From: an uncultured Bacteroidales bacterium
GTDB taxonomy: Bacteria; Bacteroidota; Bacteroidia; Bacteroidales; Muribaculaceae
Assembly (NCBI GenBank): GCA_958418815.1
Contig: CATZGB010000009.1
Span: forward strand, 1 to 64,000
DNA length: 64,000 nucleotides
Reading direction: 5' to 3'
Shown: one piece after another, positions 43,600-52,024 of the stretch
How positions within the stretch are numbered: the first letter of the stretch is position 1
How the letters are laid out: every line of letters begins with the position of its first letter
Notes under the pieces: generated by a model
The model's input: only the letters and a program-made list of their open reading frames with translations
Databases searched by the model: none
What the model was told of the DNA's origin: nothing
Translations under genes and position numbers: made by a program

Positions 43600-45120
43600 A
43601 TGAACAAGATAATTCTCTCTTTCTGCTGCGCCGCGTCGGCTCTCGGAGCGGCAGCGCAGATTCCCCTTGACTATTACGCCTCTCTCGACGGCCTGACAGG
43701 CCGCGAGCTGAAACAAGCGGTCCATGAGATAGCCATCAACGATGTGAAGATGCTCAGCTACGGTTCGGGCAACACCAAGACATGGTGGGCGTTTTATGTC
43801 ACAGACATGATTGACGGCGGACTGGTACGCGACCGCTACTCCCCCGACGAGTTCAAGTTTGGCGACCGAGGCTCAAGCGTGAGCGGCATGAACATCGAGC
43901 ATTCTTTCCCCAAAAGCTGGTGGGGCGGCTCTGAAAACAATGCCTACAAAGACCTCTACAACCTGATGCCTTGCCAGACCACCATCAACAACCACAAGAG
44001 CAACTACCCGATGGCCAAGGTCGACGTTGAGTGGCGCGGCAACGGCGTGACCCGTGTCGGCACCCGCTCGGGTGACCCCGAGACCCAGGCCTACCGCTAT
44101 TGGGAGCCGGGCGACCAGTGGAAAGGGGATTTCGCGCGCGGATACTTCTACATGGCCACCGCCTACCAGGATTTCACCTGGAGCGGCGACCAGTCGGTGA
44201 GAATACTCAACACCGAGGCTTACCCCACCCTCCAGGAATGGGCCTACACCCTGTATCTCGACTGGGCACAGGATGACACCGTGGATGAAATCGAGACCGT
44301 GCGCAACAACGCCGTGGAGAAATTCCAGGGCAACCGTAACCCGTTTGTCGATTTCCCCAACCTGGCGCAATACATCTGGGGCGACTCCATCGGCGAACCG
44401 TTCCATCCGCTGACCTCCGTCAAAAGCCAGGCGTTCACAGGCGGAGCCACCATCCGCGAAAATGCATCCACTCCCGTGGAACTTTACGCCTGCACTTTCC
44501 TCGGCGACATGGGCGGCTGCACAGTCGAGCATGCCCCCACCTCAGCCTCAGGCATAAATGTCTGGAGCAACACCACCGACTACGGATGGAAAGCGACAGG
44601 CTCGCGCGGCTCATCGGCCAACCTGACCTGTTACGACACCGACGCGACCCTGCTGACCCCTGAGATCGACCTGTCGGATTACAACTCGGCCTGGTTTGAG
44701 TTTGAGCATGCCGTCAACTACGCCGTCACCCCCTACTCCGAGCTGAACGTAATCGCCCGCGTCGACGGGGAGGACCACCCCCTGCATGTGCGCCGTTGGC
44801 CTCTTGGCAACAAATGGGACTTCTTCGGGTCTTCGGTCGTCGACCTCTCCCCCTGGGCCGGGAAGAAAGTGAAAGTCGGATTCCGCTACACCTCCACCTC
44901 TGAGGCAGCCTCGATATGGGAGGTGCGCAATTTCAAGCTTCAGGGAGCCGGACTCAAGTCGTCGACCGGGCATATCGAGCAAGACATGCTTGACCCCGAG
45001 GACTCCATGCCGGAGGAATATTTCACAATCGACGGCCGCAGGCTCCAGGGACGTGAGGATGCCCACGGAATTATCATCGTGCGCCGCGGCTCCCATGTGA
45101 GCAAGGTGTTCATCCCCTGA
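43600..45120 (+). CDS. Secreted endonuclease I family protein with C-terminal beta domain and T9SS-like tail
   Basis: A 506-residue protein starting at ATG 43600 (MNKIILSFCCAASALGAAAQ signal peptide). Residues about 22-265 match the EndA/endonuclease I fold: NIEHSFPKSWWGG (His-Glu-His-like core), DLYNLMPCQTTINNHKSNYP, GDFARGYFYMATAY. This gives secreted non-specific DNase activity by family. Residues about 300-455 form a cleaved-adhesin-like jelly roll (LTPEIDLSDYNSAWFEFEHA, WDFFGSSVVDLSPWAGKKVK). The C-terminus EEYFTIDGRRLQG then VRRGSHVSKVFIP looks like a T9SS tail. Probably digests extracellular DNA for nucleotides. -7 element TATATTTG lies near 43515. Confidence 0.88.
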   Translation: MNKIILSFCCAASALGAAAQIPLDYYASLDGLTGRELKQAVHEIAINDVKMLSYGSGNTKTWWAFYVTDMIDGGLVRDRYSPDEFKFGDRGSSVSGMNIEHSFPKSWWGGSENNAYKDLYNLMPCQTTINNHKSNYPMAKVDVEWRGNGVTRVGTRSGDPETQAYRYWEPGDQWKGDFARGYFYMATAYQDFTWSGDQSVRILNTEAYPTLQEWAYTLYLDWAQDDTVDEIETVRNNAVEKFQGNRNPFVDFPNLAQYIWGDSIGEPFHPLTSVKSQAFTGGATIRENASTPVELYACTFLGDMGGCTVEHAPTSASGINVWSNTTDYGWKATGSRGSSANLTCYDTDATLLTPEIDLSDYNSAWFEFEHAVNYAVTPYSELNVIARVDGEDHPLHVRRWPLGNKWDFFGSSVVDLSPWAGKKVKVGFRYTSTSEAASIWEVRNFKLQGAGLKSSTGHIEQDMLDPEDSMPEEYFTIDGRRLQGREDAHGIIIVRRGSHVSKVFIP

Positions 45121-45274
45121 CACCCCAAAACTGCCGCAGGGCGGCCCCACCACGGATTCCACGGCAAGACAGAAAATTTCAATAATCTTGCTCTCGGTAA
45201 TCGTAGCGCAGATTCTTGTAAATCTTGTGATTGCGCACTGTAAATTCACGAATTTTTCGTATGAACATAGAGAG

Positions 45275-45318
45275 AATCAGCCACTTAGCATTATGCTAAA
45301 TGGCTGATTGTTTTATTG
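45275..45318 (+). terminator. Terminator between the endonuclease and the AAA gene
   Basis: Arms AATCAGCCA and TGGCTGATT with an inner TTAGCAT/ATGCTAA pairing, then GTTTTATT. It lies about 155 bases past the endonuclease stop. The 45121-45402 spacer also holds one AGATTCTTGTAAATC motif related to the 16.5 kb repeats. Confidence 0.7.
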
Positions 45319-45402
45319 TTGAATAACCGAATCCTTATATCGAACTCACGTTATTTATCTGGCGGTAAAGCAGGCTTTGAGAGTTGATAAAGTGCGATGG
45401 GG

Positions 45403-46671
45403 CTATATCAGAAGCCATTTGTAAGCAGCACAGACATTGATTATTTGTTTATGAATCTCCAATATACGCTCCTCAAAGGCGGTGACCAGAGTCAATTTGT
45501 CACATTTGAGAGATGTCCCCGCTTTCACTAAAGCAGAAGTTTCACGATTGAGAGTCTTTTCAGAGGAAATATCATAGGAGACTTGCACAAGTTCTACAAC
45601 CGTTGCCCGATGACAAACTACGAAATCGACTTCGTAAGAGTCCGTTTTGTGGTAATAGATATCGTAACCAATTCCATATCTTCTGCATAAATTCAAATAA
45701 ACCAAAGACTCAAGCCTCCATCCAAAATTGTCCTTTGCAAAAGCGTCCTTTCTGGCGTTCATAAGCGACACATCTATGGGGTAACATTTCGCATTACGAA
45801 TCCGTTCGCTACTTTTGGTGGAATATTTACGTAACTGTTTCAAGAGATAAGCCTGATAAAGGTATCCGACATAATTCTCAACGGTTTTGTCATTTTTGAA
45901 ATTAAATGTCTTCTGCAAGGCTGTATATACAATTTCGCATGGGGCATTATTCATAAGATGATTAGACAGCGACTTGAAGGCATCTTTATATCTTACCTTA
46001 AAACGTTGCACTATGTCTCTTTCCAGAATATTTGATACCAGTGTGTCTATATATTCCTCGGCTGTTTCTTCACCACTGATTATCTCCGGGAAACCGCCTG
46101 TCTCCATGTACTTGTCAAATGCTCTGCGGAGTAAAGCGTCTGTTTTTGTCGAAAGATTCGTTGTTACCACTTTCTCCATTTCGCAAAATTCACGGAATGA
46201 GAAGGGATACAATTCGATTTCATTATAGCGTCCGGTGAGATATGAGGAAAGCTCGCTACTGAGTAGTTTTGCATTGCTGCCGGTTATAATCACCTTCATT
46301 CCGTGCCGAAGCAATCTATTGACAAAAAGATGCCATCCCTCTATATTCTGCGCCTCGTCAAGAAATAAGTGAGTGAAATCTCCATAAATCTGGTAAAGAC
46401 ATTTTAACACAGCGTTCAGATCATCGGCTGACAAACGGATTAAACGCTCATCGTCAAAATTCACATAAGCAAATTTCACCTGAGCTTTGTTCAATACGTT
46501 GAAACACAACGTTGATTTCCCACTCCGGCGTACACCTATTACCACTTGAGCCTTTTTGCTCTCAAGTTTGACCATATCTTCTTCTTTTCGTTTGCAAAAA
46601 CATTGGGAACGAAGTGAGTCAAGCTCCTCTTGTTGGTCACGTAATATCTCAAGCAATATTGAAGTATCCAT
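45403..46671 (-). CDS. AAA ATPase with DUF4143 domain, probably transferred
   Basis: A 422-residue ATPase. I start at ATG 46671 (MDTSILLEILRDQQEELDSL) because a -7 element stands 22 bases upstream. The N-terminal AAA domain has Walker A GVRRSGKST and Walker B HLFLDEAQNIEGW, followed by IITGSNAKLLSSELSSYLTG and RYNEIELYPFSFREF. The C-terminal DUF4143 nuclease-like region includes RLESLVYLNLCRR and YEVDFVVCHRATVVELVQVS (PD-(D/E)xK-like). Such proteins are widespread and their role is unclear. Codon use is clearly more AT-rich than all neighbours, which suggests horizontal acquisition. Isolated, minus strand. Confidence 0.85.
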   Translation of the reverse strand: MDTSILLEILRDQQEELDSLRSQCFCKRKEEDMVKLESKKAQVVIGVRRSGKSTLCFNVLNKAQVKFAYVNFDDERLIRLSADDLNAVLKCLYQIYGDFTHLFLDEAQNIEGWHLFVNRLLRHGMKVIITGSNAKLLSSELSSYLTGRYNEIELYPFSFREFCEMEKVVTTNLSTKTDALLRRAFDKYMETGGFPEIISGEETAEEYIDTLVSNILERDIVQRFKVRYKDAFKSLSNHLMNNAPCEIVYTALQKTFNFKNDKTVENYVGYLYQAYLLKQLRKYSTKSSERIRNAKCYPIDVSLMNARKDAFAKDNFGWRLESLVYLNLCRRYGIGYDIYYHKTDSYEVDFVVCHRATVVELVQVSYDISSEKTLNRETSALVKAGTSLKCDKLTLVTAFEERILEIHKQIINVCAAYKWLLI

Positions 46672-46692
46672 TAATGTCTTGTTTTTATGGTG

Positions 46693-46700
46693 CAAAGATA
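46693..46700 (-). promoter_or_regulatory. -7 promoter element of the AAA ATPase gene
   Basis: Minus strand TATCTTTG, 22 bases upstream of ATG 46671. Confidence 0.6.
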
Positions 46701-47034
46701 AGAAAACTTCGATAAACCCGCAAAATCCGACATTGCAAACTACGATAATTAGGCATATTTGAAATGCACATACTACGATAAGCCAGTACTCAGGTAGCAA
46801 CAGTTGGTCTATATCAGCTTCATCATTTCGGAGGCACGATACGGGAGTTTCGGGTTGTCAGAACAACTGCGCTACGGATTTAACATCCCCTCATCTGTAA
46901 TTTTTGCGGAAAAGGAGTGGAAATCTGACAAAAAAGACTTATTTTTGCAACGGATTTCGCCCTGTCGCCAGAGGCAAAACCTCAAAAAGAACATACGTTT
47001 TAAAACATCTATAAACTTAATCGATTAAACTACA
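46701..47034. other. Spacer with no recognisable gene
   Basis: AT-rich spacer between the AAA ATPase and the ferredoxin gene. A plus-strand open frame at 46804-47028 has no recognisable family features and no promoter-like element. TATTTTTG at about 46940-46947 is a candidate -7 element for the ferredoxin gene. Confidence 0.5.
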
Positions 47035-47205
47035 ATGGCTTACGTTATCACCGACAAATGTGTCGCCTGCGGCACCTGTCTTCCCAACTGCCCCGTTGAC
47101 GCTATTTCCGAGGGCGACATCTATGTGATCGACCCCGATACCTGCATCGAGTGCGGCACTTGCGCCGAGGTTTGCCCCTCTGACGCAATCATCCCCGGCG
47201 AATAA
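47035..47205 (+). CDS. Small 2x[4Fe-4S] ferredoxin
   Basis: A 56-residue ferredoxin reading MAYVITDKCVACGTCLPNCP then VDAISEGDIYVIDPDTCIEC and GTCAEVCPSDAIIPGE. Both clusters have CxxCxxCxxxCP. This is the clostridial-type soluble electron carrier and a plausible partner of the oxoacid:ferredoxin oxidoreductase at 6116-8844. It is short but has a clean start, a candidate -7 element and a strong terminator 20-25 bases after the stop, so I regard it as real. Confidence 0.93.
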   Translation: MAYVITDKCVACGTCLPNCPVDAISEGDIYVIDPDTCIECGTCAEVCPSDAIIPGE

Positions 47206-47231
47206 TCGACCGAGACACGACAAAACAACGC

Positions 47232-47267
47232 GGAGGCCGTCCCCTAAGGGACGGCCTCCGTTGCGTT
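47232..47267 (+). terminator. Terminator of the ferredoxin gene
   Basis: Perfect arms GGAGGCCGTCCC and GGGACGGCCTCC over a 4-base CTAA loop, followed by GTTGCGTTTT. Confidence 0.9.
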
Positions 47268-47293
47268 TTGCCTCAGCGAAAGCCGAGCCGCAA

Positions 47294-47743
47294 TCAGCGG
47301 GAGACGGGGGCCACGGGGATTTTCTCAACCCTGCGCTCGTGGCGGCCACCTTCAAAGGGGGTGTTGAGAAACGCGTCGACGATGGCCAGGGCGGTGACAG
47401 GCTCGATGAAACGGGCCGGAAGCACCAGCACATTGGCGTCGTTGTGCTGGCGGGCAAGCTTGGCTATGTCGACGTTCCAGCAGAGGGCGGCGCGTATTCC
47501 CTGATGCTTGTTGAGGGTCATGCCGATGCCGTTGCCGGTGCCGCAGATGGCGATTCCGGGGTAACAGCGCCCCTCCTCCACGGCGATTGCCGCCGGATGG
47601 GCGAAGTCGGGATAATCACATGACTCGGTGGAGTGGGTACCGAAATCCTCAAACTCCTTTCCCTGTGATTCGAGGTAACCTTCAATCATGCTTTTCAGCT
47701 CATAACCGGCGTGGTCGCTGCAAAGTGCTATTTTCATCTTCAT
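47294..47743 (-). CDS. rpiB: Ribose-5-phosphate isomerase B
   Basis: A 149-residue RpiB/LacAB-family isomerase. Substrate-binding signatures are IALCSDHAGYELK, SCDYPDFAHPAA, and the active-site Cys in GIAICGTGNGIGMTLNKHQG; NDANVLVLPARF also matches. It interconverts ribulose 5-phosphate and ribose 5-phosphate in the cytoplasm. The start may be the ATG at 47743 or two codons later. It follows the DUF6048 gene by 15 bases and is the last gene of a minus-strand run. Confidence 0.94.
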   Translation of the reverse strand: MKMKIALCSDHAGYELKSMIEGYLESQGKEFEDFGTHSTESCDYPDFAHPAAIAVEEGRCYPGIAICGTGNGIGMTLNKHQGIRAALCWNVDIAKLARQHNDANVLVLPARFIEPVTALAIVDAFLNTPFEGGRHERRVEKIPVAPVSR

Positions 47744-47758
47744 ATGTGTCTTAGGGGG

Positions 47759-48784
47759 TTATTCTTCATTATCCTTAACAACGGGAAGAGCGGTCTGTTC
47801 AGCCGGGGCTGCCTCCGGCACGACAGGTTCGATGTCATCGCCGTCCGAGGCTGGTGGCGGCGGCACTCCATCTCCAGATTCCTCAATCTCAAATCCAGGA
47901 GGCAGGGCCGGTACGGCCTTCTTCTTGCCACCAAGCGAGAATGTGTAGAACACCGAGAACGACCCGGTGATTATGCCGTTGCGCGCTCCATAGCCGGGTA
48001 TATACCAAGGCTGGCCGCCTGGCTGCTCAGTCTCATGGAGAATGGCGCGGAAGCGCACGTTCCAGCCCATCGAAATCGGCTTCCAGATTTTCACACGCAG
48101 CCCGAAAAGCACATTTATGTATGACACCGAGGAGGTCTGCGACGGGAAGTCGACCGTCTCCTGCTGGCCCCAGTAGCCGTCGGTGATCAGGACATCGCGG
48201 AGCTGGTAGCTGAAACGGCTCCAGCCATACCTGATGCCGGCCACAAACTGGTAGTCGGGGTTGCTGTTGTACAGGAAGTTGTAGTTTGCGCCTATCCTGA
48301 AATATGGCGAAAGGCCCACATGGTAGGTGTAATTCTGGTTGCTCGGAGTGGAGCTCGCATTACCCAGCCCCACCTCCACCACCGGGATGTAACGGTTGTG
48401 GAGGTTGATTTCGGCCGAGAAGCCTACCAGGCCGTAACTCTGCCCGAAAATCCTCATCAGCGGATCCCACAGGTCGACACCCACCGACGCGCTGAAAAGC
48501 AAAGGGTTTATCATCTTCGGCACCCGCCCCTGGGTCACGCCGTCAACCGCCACCGTGTCGGGCACCTCCTTTCCGGTGACCGTGTCGACCAGCACCTTGT
48601 TACCCTGGTCGTCGGTGACGCTCACCAGCCGCGAACGGTCTATAGAGTCGCCCGGCTGTTTGTTCTCGTTGACCCCGACAAGGTTCTTCGATCCGGCTTT
48701 CACAGGGGTAACCCGTCGCTGGGCCGACAGCCCGCAGCAAACCAGGCAGCACAGGAGCGTCAGTATCAAGCGCGACAGTCTCAT
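47759..48784 (-). CDS. DUF6048 family outer-envelope protein
   Basis: A 341-residue secreted protein with signal peptide (LILTLLCCLVCCGLSA). An N-terminal polar segment is followed by a barrel-like domain with KMINPLLFSASVGVDLWDPL, GASYNF-type strands (FRIGANYNFLYN) and GWNVRFRAILHETEQ. The Pro/Glu-rich C-terminus (about 290-341) is low complexity. It fits the DUF6048 family, which in Bacteroidota is paired with DUF6452. Likely an outer-membrane beta-barrel; role unknown. The start overlaps the end of the DUF6452 gene by 4 bases. Confidence 0.82.
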   Translation of the reverse strand: MRLSRLILTLLCCLVCCGLSAQRRVTPVKAGSKNLVGVNENKQPGDSIDRSRLVSVTDDQGNKVLVDTVTGKEVPDTVAVDGVTQGRVPKMINPLLFSASVGVDLWDPLMRIFGQSYGLVGFSAEINLHNRYIPVVEVGLGNASSTPSNQNYTYHVGLSPYFRIGANYNFLYNSNPDYQFVAGIRYGWSRFSYQLRDVLITDGYWGQQETVDFPSQTSSVSYINVLFGLRVKIWKPISMGWNVRFRAILHETEQPGGQPWYIPGYGARNGIITGSFSVFYTFSLGGKKKAVPALPPGFEIEESGDGVPPPPASDGDDIEPVVPEAAPAEQTALPVVKDNEE

Positions 48785-49353
48785 TCCCCAGCCCCCTCCT
48801 GCGGGTCGTCGTCATCTTCGACATCAGTGGAAGCGGTGCGGAAAAAGACCTGTATACGCTCCAGCTCAACATTGGTCACCACCGGGTCAATCACCGCGAT
48901 GGAGTCAATAAGATGGCGGGTGTACTCCACATCGCATATCACATAGCGGTACATGGCCCCGCATTCACTGGAGGCGAAATAAGGCTCAGCGTCGTAATGA
49001 AACGTGATTATGTCGTCAAACGCCGGGTTGTCAAGCCCCTGCAGCTTGTAATCGTAATGCAGGCAAAACGAGGTGGAGCTGACCCCGTCGCGGAACGGGA
49101 GATACACCTGGCTGACTTTCTGGCCCGAATGCACCAGCAGGGAGTCGCCGGGCGCGCCCACGCCGCCGAGGTCGAGCGAGTCGAGCGTGACAGAGCTGCC
49201 AGTGGCATAGTCATAGAAGCCCATCAGCGGCAACGCGCTGTGGTTGTCGGTGCAGCCGCTGGTGTTGCAGCTCACCGTCAGCAGACCGAGCGGCAGCAGC
49301 ATCACCGCCGCGAGGCGCAACAGTATGTATGAATGAATCTGTCTCACTCTCAA
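48781..49353 (-). CDS. DUF6452 family lipoprotein
   Basis: A 190-residue protein with a lipobox-like end to its signal segment (LLPLGLLTVSCNTSGC). Mature features include NHSALPLMGFYDYATGSSVT, LPFRDGVSSTSFCLHYDY and MYRYVICDVEYTRHLIDSIA, as in DUF6452. It overlaps the DUF6048 gene, so the two products probably act together in the outer envelope. The C-terminus is acidic (DVEDDDDPQEGAGE). Function unknown. It follows the glycosyltransferase gene by 32 bases. Confidence 0.8.
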   Translation of the reverse strand: MRVRQIHSYILLRLAAVMLLPLGLLTVSCNTSGCTDNHSALPLMGFYDYATGSSVTLDSLDLGGVGAPGDSLLVHSGQKVSQVYLPFRDGVSSTSFCLHYDYKLQGLDNPAFDDIITFHYDAEPYFASSECGAMYRYVICDVEYTRHLIDSIAVIDPVVTNVELERIQVFFRTASTDVEDDDDPQEGAGE

Positions 49354-49385
49354 AAAACGAATCTGTTTCAGTAAGCGCCCCGGGG

Positions 49386-50360
49386 TCAGAACCGCGACTC
49401 TATCTCATAATCGTTGCGGCGCGACGAGTTCCTGACAATCAGCTCGCCGAGGAATCCGGTGAGGAACAGCTGGGTGCCGAGTATCATCGACACCAGCGAG
49501 AGATAGAAATACGGCGAGTCGGTGACGAGTATGTAATGCTGGCCAGAGTGCATCGCCCAGAGCTTGTGGGCGCCGACGGCCACCACGGCCACCAGTCCCA
49601 GCAGGAACATCAGCGACCCGAGCAGCCCGAAGAAGTGCATCGGCTTGATTCCAAACTTGTTTGTGAACCACAGTGTGGCCAGGTCGAGATAGCCGTTGAC
49701 AAACCTGTCAAGGCCAAACTTCGTCTTGCCGTATTTGCGCGCCTGATGGTGGACCACCTTCTCCCCTATCCGCGTGAAGCCGGCGTTTTTGGCCAGATAG
49801 GGTATGTAGCGGTGCATGTCGCCATAGACCTCGATATGCTTCACCACCTTGTTGCGGTAGGCTTTCAGCCCGCAATTGAAGTCGTGGAGGTTGCGGATGC
49901 CGCTGACCCTCCTGGCCGTGGCGTTGAAAAGCTTGGTCGGGATGGTCTTCGACAGCGGGTCATATCGTTTCTGCTTCCAGCCGCTCACCAGGTCATACCC
50001 CTCCTGGGTTATCATCCGGTGAAGCTCTGGAATCTCGTCGGGGGAATCCTGGAGGTCGGCGTCCATCGTGATCACCACCCTGCCACGGGCCAGTCCGAAA
50101 CCTGTGTGCAGGGCGGGCGACTTGCCGTAGTTGCGACGGAAGCTCACCCCGTGTACAGCGTCGGGATACTCCTGCGCGAGCCGACGGATGACCTCCCACG
50201 AGCGGTCGGTCGAGCCGTCGTTGACATATATCACTTCATATGTGAATCCATTGGCCTTCATGACCCTGTCAATCCAGGCCTGCAGCTCGGGCAGCGACTC
50301 CTCCTCGTTGTAGAGGGGGACGACCACCGAAATCTCCACGGGATATTCTTCGTTGTTCAT
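49386..50360 (-). CDS. Glycosyltransferase family 2, polyprenyl-phosphate type
   Basis: A 324-residue GT2 enzyme. The opening ISVVVPLYNEEESLPELQAW, nucleotide-binding NDGSTDRSWEV, DxD-like MDADLQDSPDEI and the acceptor-loop ARRVSGIRNLHDFNCGLKAY are present. Two C-terminal membrane segments (GLLGSLMFLLGLVAVVAVGA, FYLSLVSMILGTQLFLTGF) resemble GtrB/ArnC proteins that charge undecaprenyl phosphate with a sugar. Lies 43 bases after the DUF4199 gene, a pairing often seen in Bacteroidales. Confidence 0.92.
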   Translation of the reverse strand: MNNEEYPVEISVVVPLYNEEESLPELQAWIDRVMKANGFTYEVIYVNDGSTDRSWEVIRRLAQEYPDAVHGVSFRRNYGKSPALHTGFGLARGRVVITMDADLQDSPDEIPELHRMITQEGYDLVSGWKQKRYDPLSKTIPTKLFNATARRVSGIRNLHDFNCGLKAYRNKVVKHIEVYGDMHRYIPYLAKNAGFTRIGEKVVHHQARKYGKTKFGLDRFVNGYLDLATLWFTNKFGIKPMHFFGLLGSLMFLLGLVAVVAVGAHKLWAMHSGQHYILVTDSPYFYLSLVSMILGTQLFLTGFLGELIVRNSSRRNDYEIESRF

Positions 50361-50403
50361 TTTTTCTTTTATGAGATTTTTCCACGGCTACGCGCCAGGA
50401 GGG

Positions 50404-51000
50404 TCAGGAGCGCTGGCCTCCTCCACCTCCGACCGGCACCTTCACCAGCCGCACGACCGCCGCGAGGAACATTGACAGCACCGACCCGGAGAAGAGCCCG
50501 AGCCACATCCAGACCATGGCTATGGTGAATGGTGACGGGGCAAGCCTGCGGTCGATGATTGCCTGGAACTCCTCGGCAAGCTCTGTGCCGGCGCCGGTCG
50601 ACTCGTTGCGGTAGAACTCCACACCGAGCCGGAGGGTGTCAAGGATGAAATCGGGATAAATCCAACGCATGAAGATGAAGGCCGCCGCGCTCATTATCAG
50701 CGATCCGGCGGCGAAGGTCAGTATCCCCTGCATCCACAAGGCCGAATAGGTCACAAGCCCATGGGACTCGACATATGTGCGGCGCAGAAACCGGTAGGCG
50801 ATGAATGGCACCAGCAGGGCCATCGTCAGCACGACGATGTTGAGCAGCCCGGCCCGCATGGAGGCCACGCTCAGCCCGAATATGGCCGTGAACCACAGGC
50901 CGAGCCACGCCCCGTCGCTCCCGGCGCGCTCATATATCGAGCGTGGGGCGCGTCCCGACGCGTTCCCTGCCTGACGGTCATTGCGATTGTTGGATTCCAT
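50404..51000 (-). CDS. DUF4199 membrane protein
   Basis: A 198-residue protein with four predicted membrane segments (LGLWFTAIFGLSVASMRAGL, IVVLTMALLVPFIAYRF, FAAGSLIMSAAAFIFM, WLGLFSGSVLSMFLAAVVRL) and the DUF4199-type LEFQAIIDRR-like amphipathic part. First gene of a minus-strand run ending with rpiB. Its neighbour glycosyltransferase suggests a role in glycolipid or envelope assembly, but this is inference. -7 element TAAATTTG at 51006-51013. Confidence 0.85.
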   Translation of the reverse strand: MESNNRNDRQAGNASGRAPRSIYERAGSDGAWLGLWFTAIFGLSVASMRAGLLNIVVLTMALLVPFIAYRFLRRTYVESHGLVTYSALWMQGILTFAAGSLIMSAAAFIFMRWIYPDFILDTLRLGVEFYRNESTGAGTELAEEFQAIIDRRLAPSPFTIAMVWMWLGLFSGSVLSMFLAAVVRLVKVPVGGGGGQRS

Positions 51001-51005
51001 TGGTG

Positions 51006-51034
51006 CAAATTTACGAATATTTTTGCTAATTTTG
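51006..51034. promoter_or_regulatory. Divergent promoters for the DUF4199 and DUF3737 genes
   Basis: Minus strand -7 TAAATTTG (51006-51013), only 6 bases from ATG 51000. Plus strand -7 TAATTTTG (51027-51034), about 40 bases before ATG 51074. The two elements are 13 bases apart. Confidence 0.6.
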
Positions 51035-51073
51035 TATCACTATACCTCCGCAGTGAGGTTTTTTAACGGAATA

Positions 51074-52021
51074 ATGCGCCAATTGACTATGAACAACCCT
51101 GAAAATCACCAAGACAACCTCAACGGCTCACAGGCAAGCCGCCCGGTGACCACCCCGGTGGTCTTCCCCGACGGGATGAAGACGGTGGCCAACAAGGAAT
51201 TCGGCGGCGAGCGGGCCCTGTTCGCCACCCACCGGCTCAGGCTTGAGAGCGTGACTTTCCACCCCGGGGAATCGGCCCTGAAATGCTGCTCGGCCATCGA
51301 TGCCGAGGGATGCGTCTTCGAAGGGAAATACCCCTTCTGGCATGTCGACACCTTCCGCTGCGTCGATTGCCACTTCCTACCCGGAGCCAGGGCGGCGCTG
51401 TGGTACTCGCGCAACCTCGAGATGAGCCGATGCCAGGTCGACGCCCCCAAGATGTTCCGCGAGATGGCAAACCTCTCGCTTGAGCATGTCAGGATTCCCG
51501 ACGCGCAGGAGACCCTTTGGGGCTGCCGCGGGGTCAGGCTCCGCGACGTGGAGGTCGGCAAGGCCGACTACATCTTCTTCCACTGCTCGGACATCGACAT
51601 CGACCATTACCGCCAGGATGGCAACTACTCATTCCAGTACTGCCGCAATGTCGTGATACGCAACGCGGTGATAAACTCGCGCGACGCCCTGTGGGAGACC
51701 GACAACGTGACGGTCTACGACTCCGAAATCAACGGTGAGTTTCTCGGATGGCACTCCCGCAACCTGCGCCTGGTGCGCTGCCGCATCAATGGCACCCAGC
51801 CGCTATGCTATTGCAAGAACCTGGTGATGGAGGACTGCGTGATGGGCGACGAATGCGACCTGGCATTCGAGGATTCCGAACTGACGGCGACCGTCAACTC
51901 GGCCATCGTCAGCGTGAAGAATCCCCGCACCGGCTCGCTGAAGGCGCTGGCCATCGGCGAGGTGATCCTCGACAAAAACATACTGGCCCCGGCCGACTGC
52001 CGGATAGAGACCGAAATCTGA
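51074..52021 (+). CDS. DUF3737 beta-helix protein
   Basis: A 315-residue protein of the DUF3737 family. It is a right-handed beta-helix-like chain of short repeated strands: KCCSAIDAEGCVFEGKYPFW, CRGVRLRDVEVGKADYIFFH, CRNVVIRNAVINSRDALWET. The start may be the ATG at 51074 or 51089 (MNNPENHQDN); both fit the promoter. There is no signal peptide, so the protein is cytoplasmic. DUF3737 genes often accompany MalY/PatB-like lyases, as here (stop 3 bases before the next start). Molecular role not established. Confidence 0.88.
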   Translation: MRQLTMNNPENHQDNLNGSQASRPVTTPVVFPDGMKTVANKEFGGERALFATHRLRLESVTFHPGESALKCCSAIDAEGCVFEGKYPFWHVDTFRCVDCHFLPGARAALWYSRNLEMSRCQVDAPKMFREMANLSLEHVRIPDAQETLWGCRGVRLRDVEVGKADYIFFHCSDIDIDHYRQDGNYSFQYCRNVVIRNAVINSRDALWETDNVTVYDSEINGEFLGWHSRNLRLVRCRINGTQPLCYCKNLVMEDCVMGDECDLAFEDSELTATVNSAIVSVKNPRTGSLKALAIGEVILDKNILAPADCRIETEI

Positions 52022-52024
52022 CAG

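Noticed and set aside
46804..47028. A 74-codon plus-strand frame before the ferredoxin gene
   Set aside because: No family features, no promoter-like element, AT-rich spacer; it also ends just before the ferredoxin start.
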